Shown here: positions 32,409-43,141 of the stretch, piece after piece | How the letters are laid out: each line of letters begins with the position of its first letter | Numbering within the stretch: the stretch's first letter is position 1 | Assembly: GCA_011319805.1 (NCBI GenBank) | Contig: SJRY01000250.1 | Location: 310,001-374,000, forward strand | Direction of reading: 5' to 3' | DNA: 64,000 nt | Source: Macrocybe gigantea | Lineage: Eukaryota; Basidiomycota; Agaricomycetes; Agaricales; Callistosporiaceae | Program-made: the position numbers and the translations under genes | The notes under the pieces: model-generated | Told to the model about the DNA's origin: nothing | The model's database searches: none | What the model saw: only the letters and a program-made list of their open reading frames with translations

Positions 32409-34688
32409 ATGGCAAACAAAGCTCCGGCATCGGGCATCCAGGGCGCGTTACAAAGGGGCAAGGCGTGTCTACGATGCAGGTGAGTCCGCCCTGTCCACAC
32501 CTCTACCTGCCACTGATGGCCCCTCTCCCCGCCTAGAAAACGGAAGATGGTAAGCCCACGCAGCCCCCCCCTCCAATCCAACCAGCGGATCCTATCTTGA
32601 CCTGTCGTCTTGTTAGAGATGTGACGGGAACAAGCCCGCATGCCAGCAGTGTTGTCGCGCGAAGAAGGCGGAGGCTTGCGAATACGACGACGGCAAGGGC
32701 AAGACGCGGACACAACTCCTTCGCGAAAACATCCTCAGACTCGAGCAGCGTATCCGGGAGCTCGAAGATCCCGAATACGTCTCGCCATCCGTCACCCTCT
32801 ATGATCCGCATGCACATTCGCGCTCCGCGTCCTCGTCCTCCTTTGGCTCACCTGCCGAACAAGCAGTCGGCGGAGTCCAGTCGCCGTTTCCCTCCGGTGC
32901 GTCCTCACATCATATGCTTCACATCAATGACCCCTTCGAACATTTCTCTGCACAGAATCGCCGACATCATCAAACGGATCATGGTCTCAGCTACAGGTCT
33001 GTGCTAGCTGTATGATCATCATGACTGATAGCGAGTACTCATCACATCTGCAGAGCATCGCCTCCCCGTCTCCCTCACCTTTCATCCCCGACATCTTTTT
33101 CGAGGACCAGCAGGCAAGGTTCCAGCCTCCGTACGAACTTGCTCGGACGCTGTAAGTACAGTCACTGTCTCACGACTGTCAAAGCGGAGCTTGATAGGTG
33201 TGTTCTAGGCTTGACATATTTCTTCCTCACCGTCGACAATGCGGTCTCGATGTCCATGTGGGTCGCCTTCTTGACAGCCTAACGCTTCCTGCGAAGACCA
33301 GCGCCACCCGTCGCTTATGAACGCCATTTACACATGGGCGTGTTTCATCTCTCGGCCAGAGCCTCTCTGTCAGCACGAAGACCACTATCTGAACCTCGCT
33401 TTAGATGCTCTCCGAGAAGGCCTTAAGCTCGGCGAGAAGCTTGTTGACGTAGTGCAGGCCTCCTGCCTTCTATCCATGTATTATCTAGCGAACGGACGTA
33501 TTCTTGAGGGAAGCTATCACGCGAGCGCGGCTGCCGCATTGGCCGTCCAATGCGGCCTACATCTCAACATACCGTTCGAGGAAGCCGCGCGCTTTTTGAA
33601 TAACGGCGAGGATTTGGATCTCAAACCGATGAGGACAGGCGTCAAGGAGGGAGAGCGCGTCCTGGCATTTTGGCAAGTGTACAATTGGATCGATGCTGGT
33701 CTGTAGTGTTGCGCAAGCCATCGATCATCCCCGATGGACTGGACTCGCGGCAGACGATCAACTGTCCCTGGCCTCAGGATATGGCGGAATACGAGGCAGT
33801 GAGTCCTCGACCTATAATTACATGACACTTGTTCTGACATTCTTGGACGCAGGGCCACATTGAAACATGTTCTTCAGATATCCTAAAGTCGTTTTTAGGG
33901 GGTGAGGTATCATCTTGTGGTTTCTCCGTCCAGGCATTACGTGCAAAATCATCTGCCCTTTTTGCTCGGGCTGATGAACTTTCTACGTATTGGAATTCCA
34001 GTACGTTGTCCCTTTCTTTTTTGGCCCCACCCGCGAACCTGGTTGTTGATGCCCTCGTTAGGATCCAAGGCTTCTGTGGTCGGAGTGCCAGAGAATGTCC
34101 GGACGCTGGAGACCGTGATTTCTCAGTTCATGACCACACTTATCCCTCTGAACCAGCTGGATGCCGTAATGTTTGAAGACAAGCACTGTCTGATTGTGGC
34201 ACACACGCTCGCACACACAGCTTCAATTCAGCTGTACCGCCCGTTCGTCGACACTGACCCCGTCATGTTCGGCAAATGCGCACAAGCTGCGCGAGCATGT
34301 GCATCCGTCATCAAACATATCAATGACCGCGATTACGATTATCTCGATCCAATCATTGGCGTACGTCATATCTCGTCACCTCGGCCGCCTTTAAGGACGC
34401 AACTGACCTTTACGTTACAGCCTTGTTGGTCATTTGCCGCAGACACACTCATCATGGAGCTCGACCGGCAAGGTAGATCGTGGTCAGCAGCGAATGGTGA
34501 CATGCAACATCACCTAACGACAATACTTTTTGCTATGACTACCCTCAGCCCCAGGATACCGATCGTTGGTGCGTTTACTCGACCATGTTTCGTGTTTTGT
34601 CAGCCCCTGAACGTATGACCCTCATGTTTTCATAACAGCCCTGGCCGCATCCAAAATCCAAAAGAGGCTCGGTGACTACAGTTTCTGA
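32409..34688 (+). CDS. Zn2Cys6 binuclear-cluster transcription factor
   Basis: Gal4-type fungal regulator. The zinc cluster lies at about residues 19-52, split by introns: GKACLRCR, KRKM, RCDGNKPACQQC, with spacing C-x2-C-x6-C-x6-C-x2-C and a last Cys in EACEYDDG. A linker and short coiled coil follow (TQLLRENILRLEQRIRELED), then a Ser/Pro-rich region. The fungal-specific middle homology region is visible as YTWACFISRP, CLLSMYYLANGRILEGSYHA, ALAVQCGLHLN, RVLAFWQVYNLDRCWSVVL and DGLDSRQTINCPWP, ending LAASKIQKRLGDYSF. The start at 32409 follows a long pyrimidine-rich leader. The target pathway is not apparent from context. Confidence 0.87.
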
Positions 34689-34690
34689 AC

Positions 34691-35022
34691 GGACCACACG
34701 ACCTTGCAAAGAATGGACCTTGAATCTTATAATCAAGTACTTATCGGACAATCGGACTAACCATTCGGACAATCTTTATGACCTTGGACATTCACTTTTA
34801 ATGGACACACCATACGGACATTCTTGGACTTTCTAAACCATCGGATAATAAATGGACACTGGACCATCGAACAACTTTACGATTTTTCTTATTTTATTCC
34901 TTTCATGCCCAAGACGATACACGCTCCTTCACGACATTTCCTTCGAATTTACCTGTTGAACGATTCGGACTTTTGGACCTTGTTTTCATTTGGTTACTAC
35001 CACGGACAGCGCTTTCACCGGA
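34691..35022. repeat. GGAC-rich degenerate repeat downstream of the Zn2Cys6 gene
   Basis: Fifteen GGAC tetramers in about 330 nt, mostly as (T/C)GGACA, TTGGAC(T/C) or ATGGAC(A/C), spaced roughly 8-30 nt, with one long gap at about 34865-34966. It starts right after the stop codon and is probably the 3' untranslated region. The only open frame across it (about 34824-35042) does not look like a protein. Confidence 0.55.
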
Positions 35023-35149
35023 CCCACCTGTGTATTCCCTAGATAATTTGGAAACTTTGTATAATCCTCTGTTCAACTCAGTAGTAGTTAATTAAAAGGG
35101 AATTCCAATGTCAAGTTGCACTTTTCATACAGGTGAACTCGAACCAGTC

Positions 35150-35806
35150 TTATAATTTGTTGCGTTTGAAAGACTGTACGATCACTTTTCGAAAAGGTTC
35201 TATGACTCCTCTAGAGAACGCTGGTGATAGATACAAAGATAGTCCAATGCGTACAGGAAGGAGGGCCTGGAATTAAATGACACCGCGCTTTGTGTTCAGC
35301 ACAGACACTTGAGACGATGCTGGTCTGTTCACCTTTGTGGCGCCATAAGCAACTACGGCGTTGGCGATATCTCCCGCTAAATGTGCTGCGAAGGAAGGTG
35401 ATGACTGCGGCTCAGGTTGGGTATCTACGCTCCAATTCTGCGGCCGCTTCTCGAGCCCGAAGATGCCATAGCGATGGCCAACGCGATACGCCCAGCGGCT
35501 GCCTTCGTCCACCCATTCCTCGATCTTGTTCTTTAGCCAGCCGTCGTTGAGCGCTTCTTCTCTTGCGCTCGCACCTGACGGGGCTGCACGCCGCAAGCGC
35601 AGCGCGTCTACGACGGACTCGCCGATGCCGAGGGTGCGCGCGGCGTAAAAGACGCCGACGAGCGGTATAATAGCCGTCAGTTCATGCAAAATACCGAAAG
35701 ACACGAGTAGAGAAGGCAAAGGCGTCCGCGTCGCTACAGACACTCGTTTGAGCGTGCCGGCGTAGCGCTGAAAGCGACTCGTGCTCCTCGTTGGTTCGCT
35801 GGACAT
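35150..35806 (-). CDS. Conserved fungal membrane protein, probably mitochondrial (FAM210/DUF1279-like?)
   Basis: About 200 residues. The N-terminus MSSEPTRSTSRFQRYAGTLK is basic and Ser/Thr-rich. A hydrophobic segment, LPSLLVSFGILHELTAIIPL plus VGVFYAARTLG, is followed by a soluble middle (WLKNKIEEWVDEGSRWAYRV) and the C-terminal block YGATKALLPVRIGLSLYLSP AFSR, read across one intron (about 35272-35319) and ending KRNKL. Without that splice the frame runs into a short unrelated tail, so the spliced version is preferred. The pattern of a hydrophobic pair and a K-a-l-l-P-v-R-i block resembles the DUF1279/FAM210 mitochondrial family, but I am not certain. It starts 99 nt from the divergent gene at 35906. 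Confidence 0.62.
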
Positions 35807-35905
35807 ATGAAGCTTGCAGAGGGAAGCGCGTTATTACATCGTGTTTGTTGAACAAAATTTATTTTTTCTCGCTCTGCTGTTCTCGGCGACCTTTGTCCGC
35901 TTCTC

Positions 35906-37409
35906 ATGTTCCAACGACCTTTTCAAGCATGCAGCGCGCAGGCGCTTCGTCGCATCCCGCGCCAGACTCGTCTCATGTCTGCACAGGCGTCCGCGTCGTC
36001 CGTAAAAGTGATTGAAGACCATGACAATGATTCTGCCATACCACTCAAGTCGTCCCGGCTGGTAGGCTACATCCGCACGGACGGTCCTGGCGTCGTCAGG
36101 ACACCAGCAGACGCTCTGACGATAGTACGAGAAGTCGAGCGACGGTTCGGCGTTGTTTCTGAATTCATCTTTCCGAGGGTCCGTCAACTTTTTTTTTTTC
36201 ATTTCTCACTCGAACCTACCGCAAGTCGTTCTGAAACTGCCACAGGATTACGAAGTTCAGTCGGCATATCAGAGCAGGATACGGCTCGCTTTTCGTGATG
36301 AACAGTCCCTGAAGGACGTTCCACGAGAAGGGACGACGTTCCAGATCAAACTGCCACATTGGAGCGGTCACCCAGGCGGTCCTGGTCTCGATGATTTTGC
36401 CGATGCTATACAGCAGGAATCGGAAGAAGACGTGGCTGCGCCCCAGTTTGACAGCATCATGGAAGGGGCGCTGGACGAGAAAGCAACAGACGCCGCTCAG
36501 ACCATCTCGTGCACGTTGCTACGCTCGAGTAAGTCCATTCCGACTGTATGATTTTCTTACAGCGTTCTCACCCGAGACATTGCCTTTTTTTGTTCTGCAG
36601 ACACTCCGTTGTACAGCGAATCCTTTCTTTCTATCTCTGGCCCACCTCGCCAACTGCGAGAAGCCATCGCCCGGGAGTTTATCAACTGGGGTGGTTTTTA
36701 CAACCTCAAATCGATAGACAGAATGACAGTTCTCCCCAAAAACGAATTGTTCGGAAAACAGCAGAGTATGGATCACATCCGCATGCGAGAAGCTCTGCGG
36801 AGAAGCTCTCATGTCGCAAATGTGCCCAACCCCTACGAATACGACGGAAGGCAAGCCACAGTGAAAGCGACACCACTGCCATGGGAACCCCTGTCGGAGG
36901 TCCGGATACCTGAAGAGAATTTGGAGATGGAGTCGGCGTCTGTCGAAGGTTCTCGAGATCACGAAATAGATGATGCAAGCATCACAAACCTCCTCGATGA
37001 CAGTCTGCTTGCATCTCAGTCAACGAACGCTGGTTTACCGGGCGGAGCTACTCCATCGCCGATGGAATCTACAGCGATGTTGGTAGAAAACCCAGCACAG
37101 TCCGAGGCAAAGCTGCCAAAGCCGCCTGCATGGAACGAGGAGGAAAGGGCTGCCCAACTAGAAGCTGCGCGTGATCTCGCACGGCGTGCGATGCAAAACG
37201 GTAGAAAAGCGGCGCCAAAACCACAATCGGAGGCTCAGGAGATGGAGTCTGAACCGAGAAAATCGGAATCGTCGCTATACGAGCAGGATGACACTCCCAG
37301 CGATGTCGAGTTGGAAGCTCAACGGACAGAGGAGCAACCGACTTCGACGAGCTCTGAGGAGCAGCCCAAGAAAAATAAGTGGACGGACATTATGGGACGC
37401 TGGCTATAA
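35906..37409 (+). CDS. Unrecognised protein with a mitochondrial-type presequence
   Basis: I do not recognise the family. The N-terminus (MFQRPFQACSAQALRRIPRQ, then TRLMSAQA) is Arg-rich without acids, as in matrix presequences. A compact domain follows: SSRLVGYIRTDGPGVVRTPA, DALTIVREVERRFGVVSEFI, VVLKLPQDYEV, FQIKLPHWSGHPGGPGLDDF. After an intron comes LYSESFLSISGPPRQLREAI and FINWGGFYNLKSIDRM, and then a long Glu/Ser/Pro-rich tail ending NKWTDIMGRWL. The first intron (near 36179-36225) begins with GTCAAC or GTCCGT and contains a long T tract; its exact ends are unclear. It shares a 99-nt promoter with the divergent gene ending at 35806. Confidence 0.7.
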
Positions 37410-37574
37410 TCTATCACTTATATTCCTATGTCACTCGTAATACATTATGGTAGTGAAGAATCTTTGTTTGGCACTATTTGGCTGTGTGACATTGAGGCAA
37501 TAGACGCGGCTCTCCGCTGGGCTAAGCTACCCCTCGCAAGATTTCGACGGCACCGACACCACTCTACCTCAAAA

Positions 37575-38255
37575 ATGGGCTCGACAAGGTGAGATACAAC
37601 ACTTAGACCCACCCTCCTGGCGACTGCTTGCTCCAAAATGTGGCGGAATGGCTGTTTTGCGATGGATCCTAACATCGGCTTGTGGATGTGCACCGACCCA
37701 TATTCCACCCTTCCTCGGTTTTTCTCGCACCTCACAGCGACAAGATGCTCATCTGGATGCTCCGTTCAGGTTATACTGCAAAGGCCGTGTTTTGGGCCAC
37801 AAACGGGCTAAGCGAAACAGTCGTCCCAACACTTCCCTTATACAGATTGAAGGCGTGGCGACGAAGGAGGATGCACAGTTTTACTTGGGGAAGGTCCGTT
37901 GCTGAGTCGGAATGATGAGAATTCGCTCAGGCTCACTGGATCCGTTCAGCGCGTTGCCTACGTCTACAAAGCCAAGCGAGAAATCCGTGGGTCGAAAATT
38001 AGAGTCATCTGGGGTATGAGTCAGGTCGCCCTCCTTGTCTTTCTTCGCGCTGATTGCCTGGTGAAATAGACGAGTGACGCGACCACATGGCAACTCTGGC
38101 GTTGTAAAATCAAAATTCCGCTCTAATCTACCACCCCGCGCATTCGGTGCCAGCGTCCGAGTTGTGAGTGCTCAATCTCTGGAACCCAAGTCGGATTCCC
38201 GTCTGAATCGTTTTGTCCAACTACTTCAAAGATGTTGTACCCTTCGACGATTTAA
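37575..38255 (+). CDS. RPL33: Large ribosomal subunit protein eL33 (L33/L35A)
   Basis: Cytoplasmic 60S protein of about 108 residues. The first exon encodes only MGSTR; an unusually long first intron (about 37590-37768) joins it to [20 protein letters not shown]. Then [60 protein letters not shown] and [20 protein letters not shown]. The last exon encodes just MLYPSTI and the stop at 38253-38255. A tiny first exon with a longer intron is typical of ribosomal protein genes. I looked for a snoRNA in the first intron and saw no clear C/D or H/ACA boxes. Confidence 0.95.
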
Positions 38256-38546
38256 CTCGTGTAATCCTATGACTCTTTCCTCTCTAACTTACACTGCAGT
38301 ATGTCATGTTTGCATGCGAGCGTATGAAATCACAAGTGTGCAATGTCGGCTATACAGTGAGAATGACGGTGTGGTGGCTTGTGCTAAGTTTGCTTGATCA
38401 ACCATGTACCGGCAAACGAGCCATGGTCCGGATACCAATTACAATTCGTGACCGGTCCACTGACCAAGATCCGGAGTATCCAAGTTCCGAGCACAAACTC
38501 CTCCTTTGATAACTGTCTGAATCTCAGTCTACACATTCGACAAGAA

Positions 38547-40622
38547 ATGCTTCGTATCCCATCTCAGTTTGCGCGGTCGGTCAAAAACGGCCGAGTTCTG
38601 ATGCTGGGAAGGCGTGCAGCGTCCACACGTCTGTCTTTCCCCACATTGATCGCTGTTTGCAGCTGACCGGACTGTGACAGAATTTACCAAGTTCGGTTGG
38701 GAGGCATGTAGCTGCCCTTTGTTCCATGTTGCCCCAATGGTCTCAATTCTTCGGTCATAGGATCCCCTAAACGTCGCGTCGCTCCTAACGGAGGAAGAGA
38801 CTGCGATTCGGTGCGGTTTATCCGAACTCCATTGTTCTCGAGAAGATATTCACGGCTTTATTCAGTGACACCGCCCACGAATATTGTCAGGCAAGTCTGT
38901 TGCCCTGGGCGTAGGTTGTTAGCGTTGAACGCGTCTTTGTTGTATAGGAACAACTCTTTCCCCGTGTCCTCTATGGATGGAGAACCGAAGGTATGCAACT
39001 CTTTATCCCAGAAGGATGGTGCGGCTTATCGAATATGCGAAGAATTCGACCACGCCGTTCTTCCTGAGATGGGGAAACTTGGCCTCCTCGGACCCACAAT
39101 AAAAGGTTATGGATGCGCAGGCGCGAGCAATGTCGCCTATGGTCTGATTGCAAGGGAAATTGAAAGGTGAAGAAAGACTGGCGCTCTCCGTCCGTTTTGG
39201 TGTGCCCAGCATTCTTTCCTTGAAACAGAGTCGACTCTGGGTACCGCTCAATGGCTTCTGTGCAGTCCTCACTGGTCATGCATCCCATCGATGAATTTGG
39301 CACGGAAGCCCAGAAGGAGAAGTACCTCCCTCGTCTAGGTTCGCATATTCTTGTTCCGCTCTGCATGAGATATGAGTCAACATGGACGCAACGCTATCAA
39401 CAGCGAAAGCCGAACTCGTCGGCGCCTTTGTGAGTCCACCGGTGCCTCGGTGTACAGAGCGCGTTTCGCTCACACAAATTTTTTTTTTCCACTAGGGCCT
39501 GACTGAACCTAATCATGGTTCGGATCCTGCTAGCATGGAAACCACCGCTGAAGATGTCGATGGTGGGTTCATTCTCAATGGAAGCAAGACATGGATCTCC
39601 AATGCCCCTGTCGCGTGAGTAGCTGTTGTTTCGTGACTACTGGTAAAAGCCGCATGCACGCTGCTGCGACACCAGGGACCTTTTCGTCGTGTGGGCTCGA
39701 TGCAAATGGGACAACAAGATACGGGGATTCCTTTTAGAGAATGTATGCCTATGTATGCAACGAGGGTTTCGTTGCGATATTCTGACGTCCAATTTCAGGG
39801 TGTCAAAGGCCTTTCTGCGCCTGCGATCAAGAACAAGGTCGCCCTTCGTGTCTCTCTAACAGGTTCAGTGTTTATGGACTCGGTGCGCGTGTCACACGAT
39901 GCACTTTTGCCAAAGACCAGGGGTCTCGGCTCTGCGTTCTCTTGCCTGAATTCAGCTAGGTGAACCTCGTCCCACGTTGAAAAAGGATACCCGAACTCAT
40001 GTCATGGCCTCACTTGAACCCTGTGCAGATATGGTATCTCTTGGGGAGTTATGGGTGCCCTTGAGGACTGCGTGCACCGCACCCGTGCGTATGCATTGGA
40101 GCGACATCAGTTTAATCGCCCCCTTGCCTCGTTCCAGCTGGTCCAGAAGAAGCTAGTCGATGCTCAGACTGAAGTCAGCTTGGGACTCTTGGCGAGTCTG
40201 CAAGTCGGCAGGCTCAAGGATGAGGGAAAAGTCGCTCCGGAGATGATTAGTCTTATCAAACGAAACAATTGTGGCAAAGCTCTCCAACATGCCAGGATTG
40301 TTCTCGACATCCTGGGTGGCAATGCCTGCGCTGACGAGTATGCTTCTCTACATCGATTACATTCTCATTTCTCTGACAGTATTTCAGATATCACGTAGGC
40401 CGACACGTCGCAAATCTCCAAGTCACGAATACATACGAAGGTACGCTACTTTCGAATTATATATATTATATATATACAATAAGACGATTAAATGCATTAC
40501 AGGAACTTATGTAAGTATTGTTACACGTCTGCCCACCATTAACCATGATACACGATCCGCAGGACATTCATACGCTTATCCTCGGAAAGGCCATAACTGA
40601 TATACCAGCATTCGCAAACTGA
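38547..40622 (+). CDS. GCDH: Glutaryl-CoA dehydrogenase, mitochondrial
   Basis: FAD enzyme of the acyl-CoA dehydrogenase family that oxidises and decarboxylates glutaryl-CoA to crotonyl-CoA in lysine and tryptophan breakdown. It has the presequence [20 protein letters not shown], then [148 protein letters not shown] and [14 protein letters not shown]. The catalytic glutamate is in [18 protein letters not shown], where GTY comes partly from an 8-nt microexon (40503-40510). Two introns start with GC instead of GT (38704-38760 and 38891-38947). An intron with a TATATA repeat lies at about 40442-40502. The stop is TGA at 40620-40622. Convergent with the polymerase gene, 75 nt apart. Confidence 0.92.
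40458..40476. repeat. Short TA-rich repeat inside a glutaryl-CoA dehydrogenase intron
   Basis: Alternating TATATAT runs with one break, located in the intron just before the 8-nt microexon. A microsatellite-like tract. Confidence 0.7.
40503..40510 (+). other. 8-nt microexon of glutaryl-CoA dehydrogenase
   Basis: GAACTTAT is bounded by an upstream acceptor (TTACAG) and a downstream donor (GTAAGTATTG). It is needed to read TYEG-TY-DIHTL, which contains the catalytic Glu region conserved in the whole family; skipping it would shift the frame. Confidence 0.75.
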
Positions 40623-40697
40623 ATTAGTCATCCGAAAAGGCATTCATTTTATGTTAGATGAAGAGGCAGAGGCCTACCGTTTTTCTACCTTCATTTC

Positions 40698-42814
40698 TCA
40701 AACATTCGCGTTGCGGAGTGTAGGTTCAATCCACTCCAGGCCTAAGATATCAAATACCTCTTGTTCGCTTCTTGGAATATAAAGTTTGGAATCGCGACGG
40801 CGCGTGCTAGAAGTGCTCAAATTGCAGTTAGTTTTGACCCCCACAGGTCCACGCTCACAGTCCGGAACTGTCGAACTTCATCCCCCTGCAGTGGTTATCG
40901 GTTCAGCGGCGAGGAGACTCGCGGGTCAGCAGTGCAATCATACTTCTCGTTCTTGGCCCATAAACGCAAGTCCCTCTCGAACATCTTTGAGCCAGTCCTG
41001 AGAGATATATCATAAGCGGGGCGTTGGTCAAGCGGTGAAGTAAGCACTGCCATCCAACAACGGCGGTCCAGTATGCCTCCGGCGCTGCAAAAATGAGATC
41101 GACTCGACGATAACAATGAACGTCGTTGCCATTGTCTGGAAGTTTGAAGATGGTCAGTGCCTTCTCGAGAGTGTCCCAGTGTGCTTCTCGTAATGCATTG
41201 TGTGTGCGGAAACCAGATAAATCTGTCAATCGAGGCACATTTTCGCATGCACCAACTTTTAGAATGCAACAGAAGTCTCACTCATCACATTGGTGACCAA
41301 TCCTAAAGGAGAGTGAATTAGCAGCCGGAAGTCGCTTCAGATACTCACCTAGGTGATAAAGCCTTTCGACCACTTTGGGGCAGAGTTCTTTTATGTACTC
41401 TTCTCCGTTCTCAAGGTCTGAATGACCGATGACAATGTCAACATCGTTGCTGTCTGGTTTTCCGCGCCGATAACTAGAATCAGAGAATGCCATCAAGGAT
41501 CTCAAGATAAGACAAACGAAAGCTGCGTGTACCCGCCAACTATGGTGCTGATGCATCCAGGCTGGATCACAGCAATATTGGCCATAACAACCCGGTGGAT
41601 TTCTTCGACTTCACATCGTGGGATTGTTTTTGTGAGGTCACCTCGAATTGTCAATGCAAGTTTGATTGTCATATCCGGCGCGCGCGTCTTTGCGGGCATT
41701 GGACGTCCATTCGGAGTGAAGATCTCGGTCGGTCGTCCTGGAGCACTCTCAGGCGATCCCGGCACTACGTCATAGTAACGCATCATGTCATCGATGGTAC
41801 GCAATCCCAAGTCATACAGCTTTCGCGCCGTAGAAGGCCCAACGCCGTAGACAGAGGTAAAGGCACACATAGATTGGTACCATTGGGAAGCTCTTATTTC
41901 CTCTGCGAAAATCCAGAATCATGCACGATTGAGGGAGTCCCGAACATTTGACATACCGCTTTCCTTTACTGTGCCCGTTTTCATGTATTCTTTGATTTTG
42001 GCGCGGAGCTTCTCGCCAAGAAACGGAAGCTTTATAACTTCCTTCTCGAAATTCTTGGGTGTTATTACACGAGGATAGGCTGTTTTGAGATTCAAGAATA
42101 ATCAGTACACTCAGACTGGACGCTCTGAATAACAGACCCTTCAAGACCTTTGGGAGCTGCGTGAGTTTGCGACGAGCTATCCTGGCAAGCTACATACGGA
42201 AATAGCCCGTTCGTACGCTAAGGAATTTACATTCTTTCCTTCAAATTCGCGCGAGTGATACAACACGTCCAGCTGTTCTAGTAGACGCTGATTTGGACAT
42301 GTTAGGGGGCTGGCACGGGTACAGGCATATCGACCAGCAATATTTGACTTGACATGCTCGCTTGTCGAAGGAAGCACTTCCTCAATGTCAGCAGAAGTCC
42401 TGGGTGAAATGGACTCTTCTGACAGCGAGGGAGACACAGAACTACGTTGTGAACCGTGTTGAAGTTCAGGTATGGCTATGTAATCCGAGCATGGCAATTG
42501 TCGTTGCTGTCGAATGGAATCATAGAGCCACTGAGGGGAAACTACTTGCTTTCGACGCTGAACATACAGCATTAACGCTTAGATTGCACTGCATTTCACA
42601 CGAGAAAGGCGCTCACGGCAATGTGAGAAGGGATGTGCCGTTCCAGTCGCTTCTTCATGCGGATAGAAGTGATGATAATGTCCGCCGACTGAGGATCGGG
42701 GCTGAGGCTAATGTCGAGCTCGAATGCATGTCGTTCAATGAGTGCATATAGGGACTCTGCAACGTCTGGGGCGAGCTTCGCCTGGACGATGAAGATCTGA
42801 GTTGGGGACATTGT
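40698..42814 (-). CDS. Family X DNA polymerase (Pol4 / Pol lambda type) with BRCT domain
   Basis: Gap-filling polymerase used in base-excision repair and end joining. The N-terminal BRCT region includes PTQIFIVQAKLAPDVAESLY and VVSPQWLYDSIRQQRQLPC. After a Ser-rich linker come the 8-kDa lyase domain (LLEQLDVLYHSREFEGKNVN, RAISVIKAYPRVITPKNFEK) and the helix-hairpin-helix FTSVYGVGPSTARKLYDLGL. The palm carries the catalytic acids in VGGYRRGKPDSNDVDIVIGH and in RRVDLIFAAPEAYWTAVVGW, followed by TGSKMFERDLRLWA. The end reads TRRRDSKLYIPRSEQEVFDI and LEWIEPTLRNANV, stop TGA at 40698-40700. I chose ATG 42812-42814 (MSPTQIFIVQ); an upstream in-frame ATG at 42895 is possible. Confidence 0.9.
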
Positions 42815-43141
42815 GGGGGGAATGACGGAATGTGATGGCTGTATTATCTGTTTGTGCTTGTTATGGCGCTCAAAAATCGACTGGTCACTGGGCAAGCGTG
42901 TGAGCGAGGTTTGTCCCCGTCGATGATAAGAATGCGCAGGTATTGCAGATCAGCGGAGCCTCGCGAGTCCAACGACAGCCGCGGCGAGCTCTTTGGGCGC
43001 GGATGAGAGGAGCGATGGGAGTCGTGGGAACAAAAACAGTCACCGACATTAGATCGTGACTCGAGTTGTGACCAGTGACTCTCCATTATTTATGGCATTT
43101 ACCTCCCCGGTACTCGCAATCTTAGTCTGTTTCCCGCCCTC
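42815..43141. promoter_or_regulatory. Divergent promoter between polymerase X and NMN adenylyltransferase genes
   Basis: About 330 nt between two start codons on opposite strands. No distinctive element recognised. The upstream alternative start of the polymerase (42895) falls inside. Confidence 0.45.

Noticed and set aside
34824..35042. Open frame downstream of the Zn2Cys6 gene
   Set aside because: No recognisable motif; it lies in the GGAC-rich probable 3' untranslated region.
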